A stretch of 64,000 nucleotides of DNA from Lewinellaceae bacterium (GCA_020636375.1 JACJXZ010000023.1:56524-120523); one strand, 5' to 3'; counted from the first letter of the stretch, positions 44,718 to 53,992 are shown. A program made the numbers and translations. The notes: a model not told the origin generated them from the letters alone.

Positions 44718-45518
44718 CTACCACTCGTGCTCGTTCCAGGTGTCCAGCTTCTTGACGCCGATGACGTACTTCGAGTTCTTGCTGAGGCGGAACGGGAAGT
44801 GGTCGGTCAGCCAGCTGGCGTCTCCGTCGTGTTCCGTGTCATACTTGAGTTCTACGACCACCTTGGCGCGCTCCATTTCCTGCCGGACAAAGAAGCCGGG
44901 CCTCTTGGGAATGTTCATGTAGCTGAGCTGGTCGTCGAGGGTGACGCGGAACCGCTTATCTGCCGAAAGGAAGTACTTGCGGCGATACCGGTTGTGCAGG
45001 GTAGGCACCAGATACCGGAGTGCTTCCCGGTATTCGGGGCTGAGGTCTGACTCTTCCAGCCACGTCCGGATGTCCTGCTCGGAGAATCCACGTTTCAGGA
45101 CGATGGGCTTCAGCGGCGCATACTTTTTGGTGCCCGCCAGCCCTCGCTTGATCTTGATCTCCATCACCGGCTTTTTGAGCTGTCCGAACTGCTCGCCGTA
45201 CCAGCGGATGCGGAACTTCTCCCTGTTCATCGACCCGGCGACATTATCCCGGTAATTGCGGAATTCCCGGGTATCGAAGTAGATGTTGTTGATGTACCGC
45301 GGAGGAAAAGGCACGGCAAACAAAGCCGGATGGGACTTCACAACGGCCTCCACCTGAGCAATGTCAAACCCTTCGACGACAAACTTGCGCTCCTTCCTGA
45401 AGTCAGAAGCCTTGGTTTCCTGTTTGCTGGGCGCCTTGGCTGCTTCCGGTTTGACTGCTCCGTTAGCCGATGCTTCGGCTGCCGCATTACTCAATGTTTT
45501 TTCCTTATTCTGTACCAT
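44718..45518 (-). CDS. VTC-domain polyphosphate polymerase
   Basis: 266 residues. After a low-complexity Ala/Lys/Glu N-terminus, the VTC domain begins at FRKERKFVVEGFD. Basic and acidic residues of the tunnel are recognisable: RYINNIYFDTREFRNYRDNV, KFRIRWYG, PVMEIKIKRG, and VVVELKYDTEHD near the end. Yeast Vtc4 makes polyphosphate from ATP with this domain. The gene follows the DUF4956 gene on the same strand, a common pair, and both sit inside the polysaccharide locus. Confidence 0.85.
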   Translation of the reverse strand: MVQNKEKTLSNAAAEASANGAVKPEAAKAPSKQETKASDFRKERKFVVEGFDIAQVEAVVKSHPALFAVPFPPRYINNIYFDTREFRNYRDNVAGSMNREKFRIRWYGEQFGQLKKPVMEIKIKRGLAGTKKYAPLKPIVLKRGFSEQDIRTWLEESDLSPEYREALRYLVPTLHNRYRRKYFLSADKRFRVTLDDQLSYMNIPKRPGFFVRQEMERAKVVVELKYDTEHDGDASWLTDHFPFRLSKNSKYVIGVKKLDTWNEHEW

Positions 45519-45631
45519 AATAAAGTTTCTTTGACAATTCGATAGTTCTTTGACATTGTCTACTGGTGGGGGGCAATAGATCTGAACACGAGGGGGTAAA
45601 AAGGGGGAGGTAACTGGTTAACACATCAGGA

Positions 45632-46315
45632 TCAGAGGATACCGTTCTGGTCCAGGAAGCTGATCTGAATAGAGTCGTCCAGGCCATGGAGGGCCGAGCG
45701 GGCCTTGTTCAGGTCGCTGAAGTTGTTGAACTCTGCTACAAAGGCTGCTTCCATGTAATTCTTGTTCTCGTCCAGGCGCTTCATCTCCAGCTCCTTGCAG
45801 TGCGGCATGATGGTCTCCACGATGCGGTCGAGGGTAACGCCGATGGCATTCTCCGCCATGACCGTGAAGTTGAGGCTGCGCTGCGCTTCGGAAGGCTTGA
45901 GGTAATACTTGCCCCAGATGACAGCCACCACGAAAAAGAAGCCGATGGAGGTGACGATGCGCTGGTCGGCGCCGAAGCCCAGGCCCAGGGCGATGGTCAG
46001 GAAGATGTAGGCCAGTTCCTGCGGCTCCTTGATGGCGGCGCGGAAACGGACGATAGACAGGGCGCCCACCAAACCCAGCGACAGGGCCAGGGAAGACTTC
46101 ACGATCGTAATGATGATCATGGTGGTCACAGCGATGAGCTCGAAGTTGGCGGCAAACATCTTCTTATTGGAAAGAGAAGTGCCAAACCGGGAGTAAATCC
46201 GCCCCAGCAGGTGCGCCAGCAGGGCGGTCAGCAACAGGTTGATCAGGAAGTTCCAGGGAGAAATTTCCGGAACCTGATTAGCTAGAAACTGCTCAAATGT
46301 CTGATTTTGATTCAT
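45632..46315 (-). CDS. DUF4956 membrane protein, partner of VTC protein
   Basis: 227 residues with about three to four membrane helices (FLINLLLTALLAHLLGRIYS, FELIAVTTMIIITIVKSSLA, LAYIFLTIALGLGF, GFFFVVAVIWGKYYL) and the family signature SLGLVGALSIVRFRAAIKEP. The soluble C-terminus (from about 140) has a ferredoxin-like look. DUF4956 proteins are regularly encoded next to VTC-domain proteins and are thought to form the membrane part of that system; this is association, not proof. Confidence 0.85.
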   Translation of the reverse strand: MNQNQTFEQFLANQVPEISPWNFLINLLLTALLAHLLGRIYSRFGTSLSNKKMFAANFELIAVTTMIIITIVKSSLALSLGLVGALSIVRFRAAIKEPQELAYIFLTIALGLGFGADQRIVTSIGFFFVVAVIWGKYYLKPSEAQRSLNFTVMAENAIGVTLDRIVETIMPHCKELEMKRLDENKNYMEAAFVAEFNNFSDLNKARSALHGLDDSIQISFLDQNGIL

Positions 46316-46543
46316 AGCATTGAGAATTTAAAAAATTGGTAGCATCCTACCGTTTATTGGGTTATTGAAATTGAATATCCTATACTGTTGCCCGGCAGCC
46401 GCCCTGACGTTGGGCAGGAGCCGCCGGAGTGGAATACGGCGTACGAGGTGAATGGCGGCTTTTCGGCGGGCTGCTGAACCAAAGGCTTCCCGGTGAAAAA
46501 GCGGCGGCCATTTCACGATTTCTACTCTCTAAAAGCTCTGAAT

Positions 46544-47200
46544 TTATCCGAGAACCATCTTCCTAAGGTGGAAGGCTTCCGCATAGCGGGTAGGACTGGC
46601 TGATTCCATACCTCTGATACGGAGAAGCGAAAGGAATGTTTCTTTGTCAAACCAATGTTTTTTGCTTTGGCTGCTAAAATGCCGCAGCAGAAGCTCCACC
46701 TTGCGGCCGGCCTCCGCTTCGGTAAGGGGCACAAAGCAGTTGGGAACGCCCAGGTCGCCATCGTATTTAGGAATCTCATATTCCAGGATCAAATGGTTCC
46801 GGAACGTATTCCAGGCCAGGTCCGAGATCAGGCGGTGGTCCTGGTGCCGGTCCTCGCGGTAATGGGTAAACACCAGGTTGGGGTCGAACGCCTCCTTGAT
46901 CGCTTCGAAATAGGCTTTGACTTCCCGGGCATGGAAGGGTAGAAGGGCATCCGGATAGTCCAGAACTGTTATTTCCCGGTTTTCTACGCCTTCCAGGAAA
47001 GCTCCGGCGCTGTTCAGAGCTTCCTGCTTCCTGACGGGGCCGGAGGTGAAAACCACCCATTTCACCCGGCGCACCGGATAACTGCCGATCAGCCGGAGCA
47101 ACGCGCCCCCGCAGCCGATCTCTATATCGTCGCAGTGCGCTCCGAGGCACAATATTTCCAGGCCGCCCCTACTGGCCGTTTCGAACTGAAGAGGGATCAT
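46544..47200 (-). CDS. PIG-L family N-acetylglucosamine deacetylase-like
   Basis: 218 residues. The zinc motif AHCDD (21-25) lies in ILCLGAHCDDIEIGCGG, and the distal ligand in HYREDRHQDHRLISDLAWNT. The family deacetylates GlcNAc-containing lipids or sugars. Its start codon lies 32 bp inside the end of the cytidylyltransferase gene, so translation is probably coupled. Its place next to CDP-sugar genes suggests it works on an amino-sugar of the same surface glycan; the substrate is inferred. Confidence 0.85.
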   Translation of the reverse strand: MIPLQFETASRGGLEILCLGAHCDDIEIGCGGALLRLIGSYPVRRVKWVVFTSGPVRKQEALNSAGAFLEGVENREITVLDYPDALLPFHAREVKAYFEAIKEAFDPNLVFTHYREDRHQDHRLISDLAWNTFRNHLILEYEIPKYDGDLGVPNCFVPLTEAEAGRKVELLLRHFSSQSKKHWFDKETFLSLLRIRGMESASPTRYAEAFHLRKMVLG

Positions 47201-48005
47201 AAGCCTTTTTTTTCCGGGGTGGGCTGTTGGTATTCCATATCTCCCAGGGGGTCTCTCCCCGGGCCTGCATATCGTCGAGCAGCATCTTGTCCTTGAAGGT
47301 ATCCATGGCCTGCCAGAAGCCCGCGTGCTTGTAGGTGGTCAGCTTCCGCTCCCGGATAAGCCGCTGAAAAGGCTCGGCCACCAGTTCTTCCCCGTAGTTG
47401 ATGTAGTCAAATATCTCCTGCCGGAAAATGAAGTATCCGGTGTTGACCCACAGGTCGGAATTGGCAATAGGGGCGATGCTGGTCACTACCCCATCTTCTG
47501 CCATGCGCACCATGTGAAAACTGGCTGCCGGCTGATAGGACATGAAGCTGGCCACCTTGTCCGGCTGTGCCGTAAAATGCCGGATCATTTCCGGCAGGGG
47601 GAGGTCGGACAGCCCGTCGGCGTAATTGGCCAGAAACAACGCCTCTCCCTCCAGGTGCTCCTGTACCCGCATCAGCCGCATGCCGATGTTGGATTGAATC
47701 CCGGTGTCGACAAAGGTGATGCGCCAGTCGTCAATGTCGGAACTCAGCAATTCGATTGCCTTTCCACCCCGGGAGAAGACAAAGTCATTGGATATGGTTT
47801 CATCGTAGTTGACGAAGTAATCTTTGATGATGTCCGCTTTATACCCCAGGGCGAGGATGAAATCCTTAAACCCGAAGTGCGCATAATATTTCATGATGTT
47901 CCACAGGATCGGCCGGTAGCCGATCTGGACCATGGGCTTGGGGATGGTCTCCGAGTAATCCCGCAGCCGCGTTCCCTGGCCCCCGCAAAAAAGCACTACC
48001 TTCAT
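47169..48005 (-). CDS. rfbF: Glucose-1-phosphate cytidylyltransferase
   Basis: 278 residues from the ATG at 48005. MKVVLFCGGQGTRLRDYSET is the nucleotidyltransferase signature; PKPMVQIGYRPILWNIMKYY and NADGL-like FLANYADGLSDLPL follow. It makes CDP-glucose from CTP and glucose-1-phosphate, the first step to CDP-dideoxyhexoses or CDP-linked branched sugars. It overlaps the methyltransferase stop by 4 bp (ATGA) and runs 32 bp into the deacetylase gene. The frame is open further upstream, but that part lies within the methyltransferase. No CDP-glucose 4,6-dehydratase is in the window. Confidence 0.9.
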   Translation of the reverse strand: MKVVLFCGGQGTRLRDYSETIPKPMVQIGYRPILWNIMKYYAHFGFKDFILALGYKADIIKDYFVNYDETISNDFVFSRGGKAIELLSSDIDDWRITFVDTGIQSNIGMRLMRVQEHLEGEALFLANYADGLSDLPLPEMIRHFTAQPDKVASFMSYQPAASFHMVRMAEDGVVTSIAPIANSDLWVNTGYFIFRQEIFDYINYGEELVAEPFQRLIRERKLTTYKHAGFWQAMDTFKDKMLLDDMQARGETPWEIWNTNSPPRKKKAYDPSSVRNGQ

Positions 48006-49276
48006 GAGCTTGGATTTAGGTTGAACACTTCCTCTGCCACCGGCCTTTCCAGAACCTGCACTTCGGGAATGGGGACGACGAATTTCCCGCCCCATGCCTC
48101 GACGTAGGACAACTGCCGGCAGATCTCCTCCCGGAGGTTCCAGGGCAGGATGAGCACGTAGTCGGGGCGGGCGTCCCGGATCTTGTCCGGAGCAAAAATG
48201 GGGATGCGCGTGCCCGGCAGGAAGTTGCCCTGCTTGTGCGGGCTTCGGTCTACCGTAAAATCCAGCAGGTCCGTCCGTATCCCGCAGTAGTTGAGCAGGG
48301 TGTTGCCCTTTCCGGGCGCCCCGTACCCTGCTACGGTTTTGCCCTCCCGCCGGGCACCGATGAGAAACTCCAGCAATTTTCGCTTGGCCGCTTTGACCCT
48401 TTCCTCGAAACCGGCATAATACGCCAGGGTTTCCATGCCCAGGCGGCGCTCCCGCTCCAGCAAGGCCCCTACCCTGTTGCTCACCGGTTTCCCACCGTCT
48501 TCGGCGTGGCACCCGTAAATGCGCAGGGAGCCGCCGTGGGTGGGCAGTTCCTCCACATCGAAAAGGGTGATGCCGTGATGGGCAAAAATGCGGTGAACAA
48601 CCACAAAGGACAGGTAGGAAAAATGCTCATGGTAAATGGTGTCGAACTGGTTCTGCTCAATGAGGCGCTGCAGGTGGGGGAATTCCATGGTGAGGACGCC
48701 GCCTTCCGCCAGCATGGCCTTGATCCCTCCTACGAAATCGTCCAGGTCCGGAACGTGGGCCAGGACGTTGTTGCCTACCAGCAGGCTGGCTTTTCCATAC
48801 TGCGCGGAAAGCCGCCGGGCCGCTGCCCGGCCAAAGAACTGCACTTCCGTCCGCACGCCTTTCTCCCGGGCCGCCTGCGCCACATTGGCCGCCGGCTCTA
48901 CCCCCAGTACCGGAATGCCCTGCTCCACAAAATACTGCAGCAGGTACCCGTCGTTGCTGGCCACCTCCACCACCAGGCTGCCCGGCCCCAGGCCGAAGCG
49001 CCCGGCTGCCATGCCGGCATACGCCCGGGCGTGCCCCAGCCAGCTGTCCGAATAAGAAGAAAAATAGGCATAATCTTCGGCAAAGATTTCCTCCGGGCCG
49101 GCAAACTCCTCCAGTTGCACCAGCCAGCAGGCACCGCACACATACACGTGGAGGGGATAAAACAGCTCCGGCTTGCGGGCGTCTTCCGGCCGGACGTGCT
49201 TCTGGCACAGGGGCGACGTGCCGAGGTCGACGACACTGTGTGCCAGAGGCGCGGAGCAAAAGCGGCATTTGCTCAT
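48002..49276 (-). CDS. Class I SAM-dependent sugar C-methyltransferase
   Basis: 424 residues from the ATG at 49276 (an ATG at 49318 would add 14). A zinc-binding N-terminus (CRFC, then VYVCGACWLVQL) is followed by a methyltransferase domain (LVVEVASNDGYLLQYFVEQG, the SAM site; MEFPHLQRLIEQNQFDTIYH; EHFSYLS) and the C-terminal domain (GYGAPGKGNTLLNYCGI). This three-domain plan is that of TylC3-type NDP-sugar C-3 methyltransferases. Next to rfbF it likely methylates a CDP-keto-sugar. Confidence 0.85.
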   Translation of the reverse strand: MSKCRFCSAPLAHSVVDLGTSPLCQKHVRPEDARKPELFYPLHVYVCGACWLVQLEEFAGPEEIFAEDYAYFSSYSDSWLGHARAYAGMAAGRFGLGPGSLVVEVASNDGYLLQYFVEQGIPVLGVEPAANVAQAAREKGVRTEVQFFGRAAARRLSAQYGKASLLVGNNVLAHVPDLDDFVGGIKAMLAEGGVLTMEFPHLQRLIEQNQFDTIYHEHFSYLSFVVVHRIFAHHGITLFDVEELPTHGGSLRIYGCHAEDGGKPVSNRVGALLERERRLGMETLAYYAGFEERVKAAKRKLLEFLIGARREGKTVAGYGAPGKGNTLLNYCGIRTDLLDFTVDRSPHKQGNFLPGTRIPIFAPDKIRDARPDYVLILPWNLREEICRQLSYVEAWGGKFVVPIPEVQVLERPVAEEVFNLNPSS

Positions 49277-49372
49277 AGAGGGAATCACCGGATTTCGGGA
49301 TGTACTGCTTCCAGACATCGGAAGAATATGTTTTAGAGATTATGATTATTCCGGGGGGATAATTGGTGCAGG

Positions 49373-49500
49373 TATTTCGGTGTTATGGTGTTGAGGTATT
49401 TCGGTGTTATGGCCCTTCCGTTCGTCAGGGCAAATATCCTGGTTTTGTAGCCCTGTACAAGGCCGCAACGCCACAACACCGCAACACCGTAATACCTCCC
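49373..49500. repeat. Inverted pair of octamer arrays (GGTGTTAT / CAACACCG)
   Basis: Left arm 49373-49413: 8-bp units GGTATTTC, GGTGTTAT, GGTGTTGA. Right arm 49464-49498: units CAACACCG and CAACGCCA. About 50 bp lie between. It is built like the heptamer pair at 36874. It separates the epimerase pair from the methyltransferase within the operon. Confidence 0.75.
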
Positions 49501-49502
49501 GC

Positions 49503-50057
49503 CTAAAAAGCCCGAACCCCCGAAAAACCACTATCCAGATGCGGATAGCCCTGGTCTTTTTCCGACAATTCCGCCACCGGCAGCGGCCATGGTATCCCGA
49601 GCAGCGGGTCATCGTACCGGATGCCTCCTTCCGACCCGGGAGCGTAGTAAGCCGTATGGTGGTAAATGAGCTCGGTAGCGGGCGCCAACGTTTGAAAGCC
49701 GTGGGCGAACCCCTCGGGAACATAGATCATTTTCATGTTCCGTTCGGTAAGTTCTACGGAAGTATATTGTAAAAAGGTTCGGGAATCCCGCCGAATATCG
49801 ACGATCACATCGAAAACGGCGCCCCGGACGCACCGGATGAGCTTGATTTCGGCATGGGGCGGGTTTTGGTAGTGCAGCCCTCTGACGGTTCCCGGTTTCC
49901 GGTTAAGAGAATGGTTGAACTGAACGAACTCCTTATCGTGGCCGATCGCGGCGAATTCCCGCCGGCAGAAAGTGCGGGCAAACAGGCCCCGCCGGTCGCG
50001 GGAAGGCTCCGGTTCTATGACAAAAGCGCCCTCGAGGTTGGTGGCGTGGAAGATCAT
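49503..50057 (-). CDS. rfbC: dTDP-4-dehydrorhamnose 3,5-epimerase-like protein
   Basis: 184 residues of the RmlC cupin family. GLFARTFCRREFAAIG, RGLHYQNPPHAEIKLIRCVR (catalytic His in GLHYQ), GAVFDVIVDIRRDSRTF, VPEGFAHGFQTL and YYAPGSEGGIRYDDP are all present. It epimerises 4-keto-6-deoxy NDP-sugars. In this locus the natural substrate may be a CDP-sugar rather than dTDP-sugar, as no rmlA, rmlB or rmlD is present. Its ATG overlaps the upstream epimerase stop by 4 bp. Confidence 0.88.
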   Translation of the reverse strand: MIFHATNLEGAFVIEPEPSRDRRGLFARTFCRREFAAIGHDKEFVQFNHSLNRKPGTVRGLHYQNPPHAEIKLIRCVRGAVFDVIVDIRRDSRTFLQYTSVELTERNMKMIYVPEGFAHGFQTLAPATELIYHHTAYYAPGSEGGIRYDDPLLGIPWPLPVAELSEKDQGYPHLDSGFSGVRAF

Positions 50058-51100
50058 GGGCGGAGGCTTAGTTCGGCGCCTATCTCATTCCGGGCCAGCA
50101 AATCTTCGATCACATTGAGGCGGACGAGGCCGGAGCGGCGGTAGTCAGGATCGTTGAATCCAATGGCCTTCAGGCCCCCGATCAGCCCCCCGACGGTATC
50201 CTCCAGGCCATAGGCCGGCTGATGGCCGGGGGCGAGGCGGCGGAACAGCCCGAAATCCACCCGGTAAGAACGCTTATCCGGCGCCGCATTTTTGTTGACT
50301 TTAACTTTTACCCCGGGCAGCAGCTTCCGGGTGGCCAGCGCCAGGTCCCGGATCTGGTAATTCCAACCGTCGCTTCCGGTGTTGACGGTGAGGAAAGCGC
50401 CGCCGGTCTCTGCATCCCGTTCACAGGCCCAGCGAATGGCCCGCGCCATATCCCGGACGTTGATCAGGGGCCGCCAGGGCGTCCCGTCACTGAGGATGGT
50501 GATCTCGCCCGCTGTGAGGGCGCCGGCCACGAAATCGTTCAGCACCAGGTCCAGCCGCAGGCGCTCGCTCATGCCGCAGGCCGTGGCAAAGCGCAGGCAG
50601 GTAACCTGAAAATCTTCGCCGGCTAATGCTTCCAGCGCTTCTTCGGAGTACACCTTCGAGCGGGCGTAGGCCGTCAGCGGGTCGAGAGCAGAGGATTCGG
50701 TGCGCGGAGCATCCTCGGCAGTGCCATAAACACTGCAGCTGGAAGCGAAGACAAACCGGCGCACGCCCTGCCGCCTGGCCATCCGGGCGATATCCAGGTT
50801 GGCGCGGTAGTTGATATCCAGGGTTGCCTCCTCAAATTTGTTGCCGATGGGGTCATTGGAAATGGCCGCCAGGCTGACCACCGTATCGACGCCTTCCAGG
50901 ATGCGCTCCGGGAATTGACGCACGTCTCCGTAGTACTGCTGATCGAGGTGAACGTCCGGGCTAAGAGATGTGGTGGTGATGTACCTGGCAAAATATCCAA
51001 TATCATAACCGACCAATTCCGCGCCGGGGTGAAACGCCCGGAATTCTTTTGCCAAACCAGGCCCTACGTAACCTAAATTTCCTGTGATGAGTATTTTCAT
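50054..51100 (-). CDS. NAD-dependent sugar epimerase/dehydratase
   Basis: 348 residues from the ATG at 51100, right at MKILITGNLGYVGPGL (Rossmann GxxGxxG). Extended SDR features are SLAAISNDPIGNKFEE, ASSCSVYGT and YARSK (YxxxK catalytic pair), then NVRDMARAIRWAC. Relatives occur with RmlC-like epimerases and C-methyltransferases in O-antigen loci. It is the first gene of an operon running left, preceded by the terminator at 51221. The exact reaction (4-reductase, epimerase or dehydratase) cannot be decided. Confidence 0.85.
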   Translation of the reverse strand: MKILITGNLGYVGPGLAKEFRAFHPGAELVGYDIGYFARYITTTSLSPDVHLDQQYYGDVRQFPERILEGVDTVVSLAAISNDPIGNKFEEATLDINYRANLDIARMARRQGVRRFVFASSCSVYGTAEDAPRTESSALDPLTAYARSKVYSEEALEALAGEDFQVTCLRFATACGMSERLRLDLVLNDFVAGALTAGEITILSDGTPWRPLINVRDMARAIRWACERDAETGGAFLTVNTGSDGWNYQIRDLALATRKLLPGVKVKVNKNAAPDKRSYRVDFGLFRRLAPGHQPAYGLEDTVGGLIGGLKAIGFNDPDYRRSGLVRLNVIEDLLARNEIGAELSLRP

Positions 51101-51220
51101 GTTTTTGTGTTTTCGTGGCGAGAAAAAACACGAAGCGTCGGCGACCGCAAATTCAGCTTTTTTTGGCAAGTGCGGGCAAAGGAAGGGAAGAAAAAAATGG
51201 CAGGGGATCAGTAAAAAAAA

Positions 51221-51260
51221 TTAGTGTGGGGCCGAGCCTTCCCGGCCAACCCCACACTAA
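51221..51260 (-). terminator. Rho-independent terminator of the glycosylphosphotransferase gene
   Basis: Stem TTAGTGTGGGG / CCCCACACTAA with an inner GC-rich part; on the minus strand it is followed by eight T. It lies about 70 bp after the stop at 51330. Confidence 0.85.
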
Positions 51261-51329
51261 CTGTTCAATAATTGTGCATTATGACGAAAGCAAAATGTAG
51301 ATTATTGTCGATAAGGGTGCTTTTGAGTT

Positions 51330-52715
51330 TTAAAATGCGTTCTTCCGGGTCTTTTTGCTGAAAACGGTCAGGAAGACGATCTTGATGTCCATCCAGAAGC
51401 TCCAGTTCTCGATGTACCAGAGGTCGTGCTTGATGCGCTGGCGCTTTTGCTCATTGGTCACGGTCGGGCCCCGCCATCCGTTGACCTGCGCCCAGCCGGT
51501 AACGCCGGGCTTCACGTAGTGGCGCACCATGTAATCGTTGACGACCTTGCGGAAGTCCTGCTCCAGGAATACGCGGTGCGGGCGCGGGCCGACGACGCTC
51601 ATGTCGCCTTTGAGGACGTTGATGAACTGGGGCAGCTCGTCCAGGTCGTACTTGCGCAGGTACTTGCCGACGCGGGTGATGCGCGGGTCGTTCTTCACGG
51701 TGGACTTGGTGCCGTTCAGCGGGTCGTCGCATACGGACATCGTGCGGAACTTGTAGCACTGGAATGACCCTCCGGCTTCGCCTTTGCGGACCGGCTTGTA
51801 GAAGATCGGGCCCTTATTGTCCATATAGATCAGCGCGGCAATGACCGCGAATATGGGCGACAGCGCGATGAGCACGCCCAGGGCGAAGACGAAGTCAAAG
51901 ACTTTCTTGAGCAGGAAGCAGTGCAGCTTATCCAGCGGGGTCTGGCGCACCCGGATGACGGGCAGCCCTTCCAGGTAGCTGGGGCGGACGCCGTCGACCA
52001 GCACGTTGGGCGTACCCGGAAGCAGGTTGACGCGGATGCCGTAGTAGTCGGCCGCTTCGATGGTGCGCTTTACTTCTTCTTCATTGAGAGAGGACACCGT
52101 GACGAATATCTCATCGATCTCGGTATTGCCGAGTACGCTGCTCAGATCGTCCACCTTACCCAAAACCGGCGCATCGCTATCCTGCTGTTTCTGGTTGTCG
52201 AGGAATCCGACCAGGTCGTAGCCGCGGCGGCGGATTTTACCGGCAAAACCGGCGATCTCGCTCCACTCTTCTCCTTTGCCGACGACCAGGGCGCGGGCCA
52301 GGGTGACGTTGCGCCGCTTGCGGCCGTAGAATTCAAAGAGGGACAGGTTGATAAACAGGAACAGGAAGATCGGGATGAGGAAGCTCGTCTGCTGGATGAA
52401 TTCGATGTGGAACAACATCCCCAGGGTATAAGTGATGCCGACAAAAATAAAGGTGTTCAGCACGACATACTTCATCCGCTTGCGGAAGCCGAAATTCAGG
52501 TAGAGGTCCAGGTCTCCGTTCAGGAAGATGATCAGCCCCCAGCTGAGGTTGAAAATGGCCGCCAGCCACAGGAAATCTCCGTTGAATGCCCCGTGCGGGT
52601 TGGCCTGCATCAGGCCGGCAAGCCTGAACAGAAATACAGCGAGTAAGCACAGATTAAGGAGCAGGAACTCCAGTGCGACATGATTAATGGCTAAATGCCT
52701 ATTCTTCGGGATCAT
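51330..52715 (-). CDS. Undecaprenyl-phosphate glucose phosphotransferase (WcaJ type)
   Basis: 461 residues from the ATG at 52715; an ATG at 52781 would add 22. Four to five N-terminal membrane helices (HVALEFLLLNLCLLAVFLFR; FLIPIFLFLFINLSLFEFY), a Rossmann-like CoA-binding region (ARALVVGKGEEWSEIAGFAG), one more helix, then the bacterial sugar-transferase domain (CYKFRTMSV, NDPRITRVGKYLRKYDLDEL, GDMSVVGPRPHR, KPGVTGWAQVNGWRG). It starts repeat-unit synthesis by moving a sugar phosphate onto the lipid carrier. It has its own terminator. Confidence 0.92.
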   Translation of the reverse strand: MIPKNRHLAINHVALEFLLLNLCLLAVFLFRLAGLMQANPHGAFNGDFLWLAAIFNLSWGLIIFLNGDLDLYLNFGFRKRMKYVVLNTFIFVGITYTLGMLFHIEFIQQTSFLIPIFLFLFINLSLFEFYGRKRRNVTLARALVVGKGEEWSEIAGFAGKIRRRGYDLVGFLDNQKQQDSDAPVLGKVDDLSSVLGNTEIDEIFVTVSSLNEEEVKRTIEAADYYGIRVNLLPGTPNVLVDGVRPSYLEGLPVIRVRQTPLDKLHCFLLKKVFDFVFALGVLIALSPIFAVIAALIYMDNKGPIFYKPVRKGEAGGSFQCYKFRTMSVCDDPLNGTKSTVKNDPRITRVGKYLRKYDLDELPQFINVLKGDMSVVGPRPHRVFLEQDFRKVVNDYMVRHYVKPGVTGWAQVNGWRGPTVTNEQKRQRIKHDLWYIENWSFWMDIKIVFLTVFSKKTRKNAF

Positions 52716-52862
52716 AATGCTAAATTTTTTGTGTTTGTACCCAGAAAAAAGTGTTTCATTCTTGTTCTCATTCAGTATCATTTGCTCGAATCTTTGCCTC
52801 TTTGGGGAGAAAAGGCATTTATCTCTTGCGGGCAGGGGGCTGCCGCCGCCAGGTTCGTATCG

Positions 52863-53084
52863 CTACCGTTTGCGCCGCTCCGCGTCCTGCAACAGGTCGG
52901 AATCCGCCGCCATACGCAGCGCGTAAACGGTGTGCATTAGTCTTGCCGGTAATTGTTTCTTGGTATGCTGATCGAGGAGGGCACCACTGTCGCCGGCAAG
53001 GCTGCCGGCAATGGCTTCAACTTCATCTTCGATAGGGTAGCCTGATCTGCGGAGGGGAAATTCGTTTGTCGCCCGTTTCTTCAT
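52863..53084 (-). CDS. Small hypothetical protein
   Basis: 73 codons, ATG at 53084 (MKKRATNEFPLRRSGYPIED, then EVEAIAGSLAGDSGALLDQH). It is highly charged, has no membrane segment and is not recognised. It sits about 150 bp upstream of the glycosylphosphotransferase gene on the same strand. The composition is protein-like, but the frame is short and may be chance. Confidence 0.35.
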   Translation of the reverse strand: MKKRATNEFPLRRSGYPIEDEVEAIAGSLAGDSGALLDQHTKKQLPARLMHTVYALRMAADSDLLQDAERRKR

Positions 53085-53965
53085 TAGTATGCGCCGTTTG
53101 TAAAGTGTTCATAGTAATTTCCTGCAACGGCCGGGCTTCCATTCAAAAGACAGCTATGGTTCGACCAGCGCTTTTCGCCCCGAACCGTCCAGGTTATTCC
53201 TTAAAAAATATGCTTCTAAAGTCTTGGCAGAGATAACCTCTTGTAGCTCTTTGGATTTGCTTGACACCCCCATTTTCGACGAATCGAAAATGAGGCTAAC
53301 TGAATTTTTACGGCCTGGCTGCCGGGGCGAAATTGTTGTTACAACACAGCGCCTCCACGACAACGCCAGGGCTTTTCCAAATCGGTTAAGGGATAAATAA
53401 AGGATCGAAAACCGGAGGAAATCCTCCGAACGGGGGGTAGTAAAATATTGAATTCAAGGGTAGCGAAGGGGGATTGATATTTGTTTGTACGGGGGGGAGA
53501 TGAAAAGGTTACATTTTTTTTCCGCTTATAACCACATTTTTTACAGCTTTCCCGGGCCGGAACACCGGTGCTGCCAAAAGGCCTGTCCGTTCGTTTTTCA
53601 CCGCGGGGAGGAAGCAAGGTGAACAAACGCTGCCGGCACCGGGGGGATAGCGGGCGATACCGGAATGGCCAGAATAAAATGCGCGTTACGCGAAACTGAA
53701 ATGCCTTCGTAGGGATTAAAAAATAAACTCGGTATTTTGAGCTGGCTCGCCAGCGTCGAATTTATTTTTTAAATATTCATTCAAAGATTAGATAGCCTGT
53801 CCTGCTGCTTTTGTGGAGTATGCCAGAAGAAGGGGGTATGTTGAGGAATCGGTTACAAATGTAAAAAATATTTTTTGAAGTTTACAAGTATATAGTGATT
53901 TTTTTTATTTGTTTGCTATTTTTAGCAATTTAAGCAGCTGGTTTGCAATGAATTAAATGAAAAAA
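53085..53965. other. Non-coding spacer with palindromic strings
   Basis: I see no convincing gene here. A CGGAGGAAATCCTCCG palindrome lies near 53414. At 53716-53776 GATTAAAAAATAAA faces TTTATTTTTTAAA around GAGCTGGCTCGCCAGC, resembling in outline the elements at 41108. The right part (53860-53960) is very AT-rich. Confidence 0.5.
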
Positions 53966-53992
53966 AGCCCTGTGGCAATTTGCCACAGGGCT
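53966..53992 (-). terminator. Rho-independent terminator of tmRNA gene
   Basis: AGCCCTGTGGCA / TGCCACAGGGCT with a 3-bp loop; on the minus strand it is followed by six T. It starts 16 bp after the tmRNA 3' end. Confidence 0.85.

Noticed and set aside
48006..48512. Upstream extension of the cytidylyltransferase frame to 48512
   Set aside because: The extra part is Arg/Gly/Pro-rich shadow of the methyltransferase gene; the nucleotidyltransferase signature begins at the ATG at 48005.
53154..53363. A 69-codon minus-strand frame in the spacer before tmRNA
   Set aside because: No family, no start context and low-complexity surroundings; left as non-coding.
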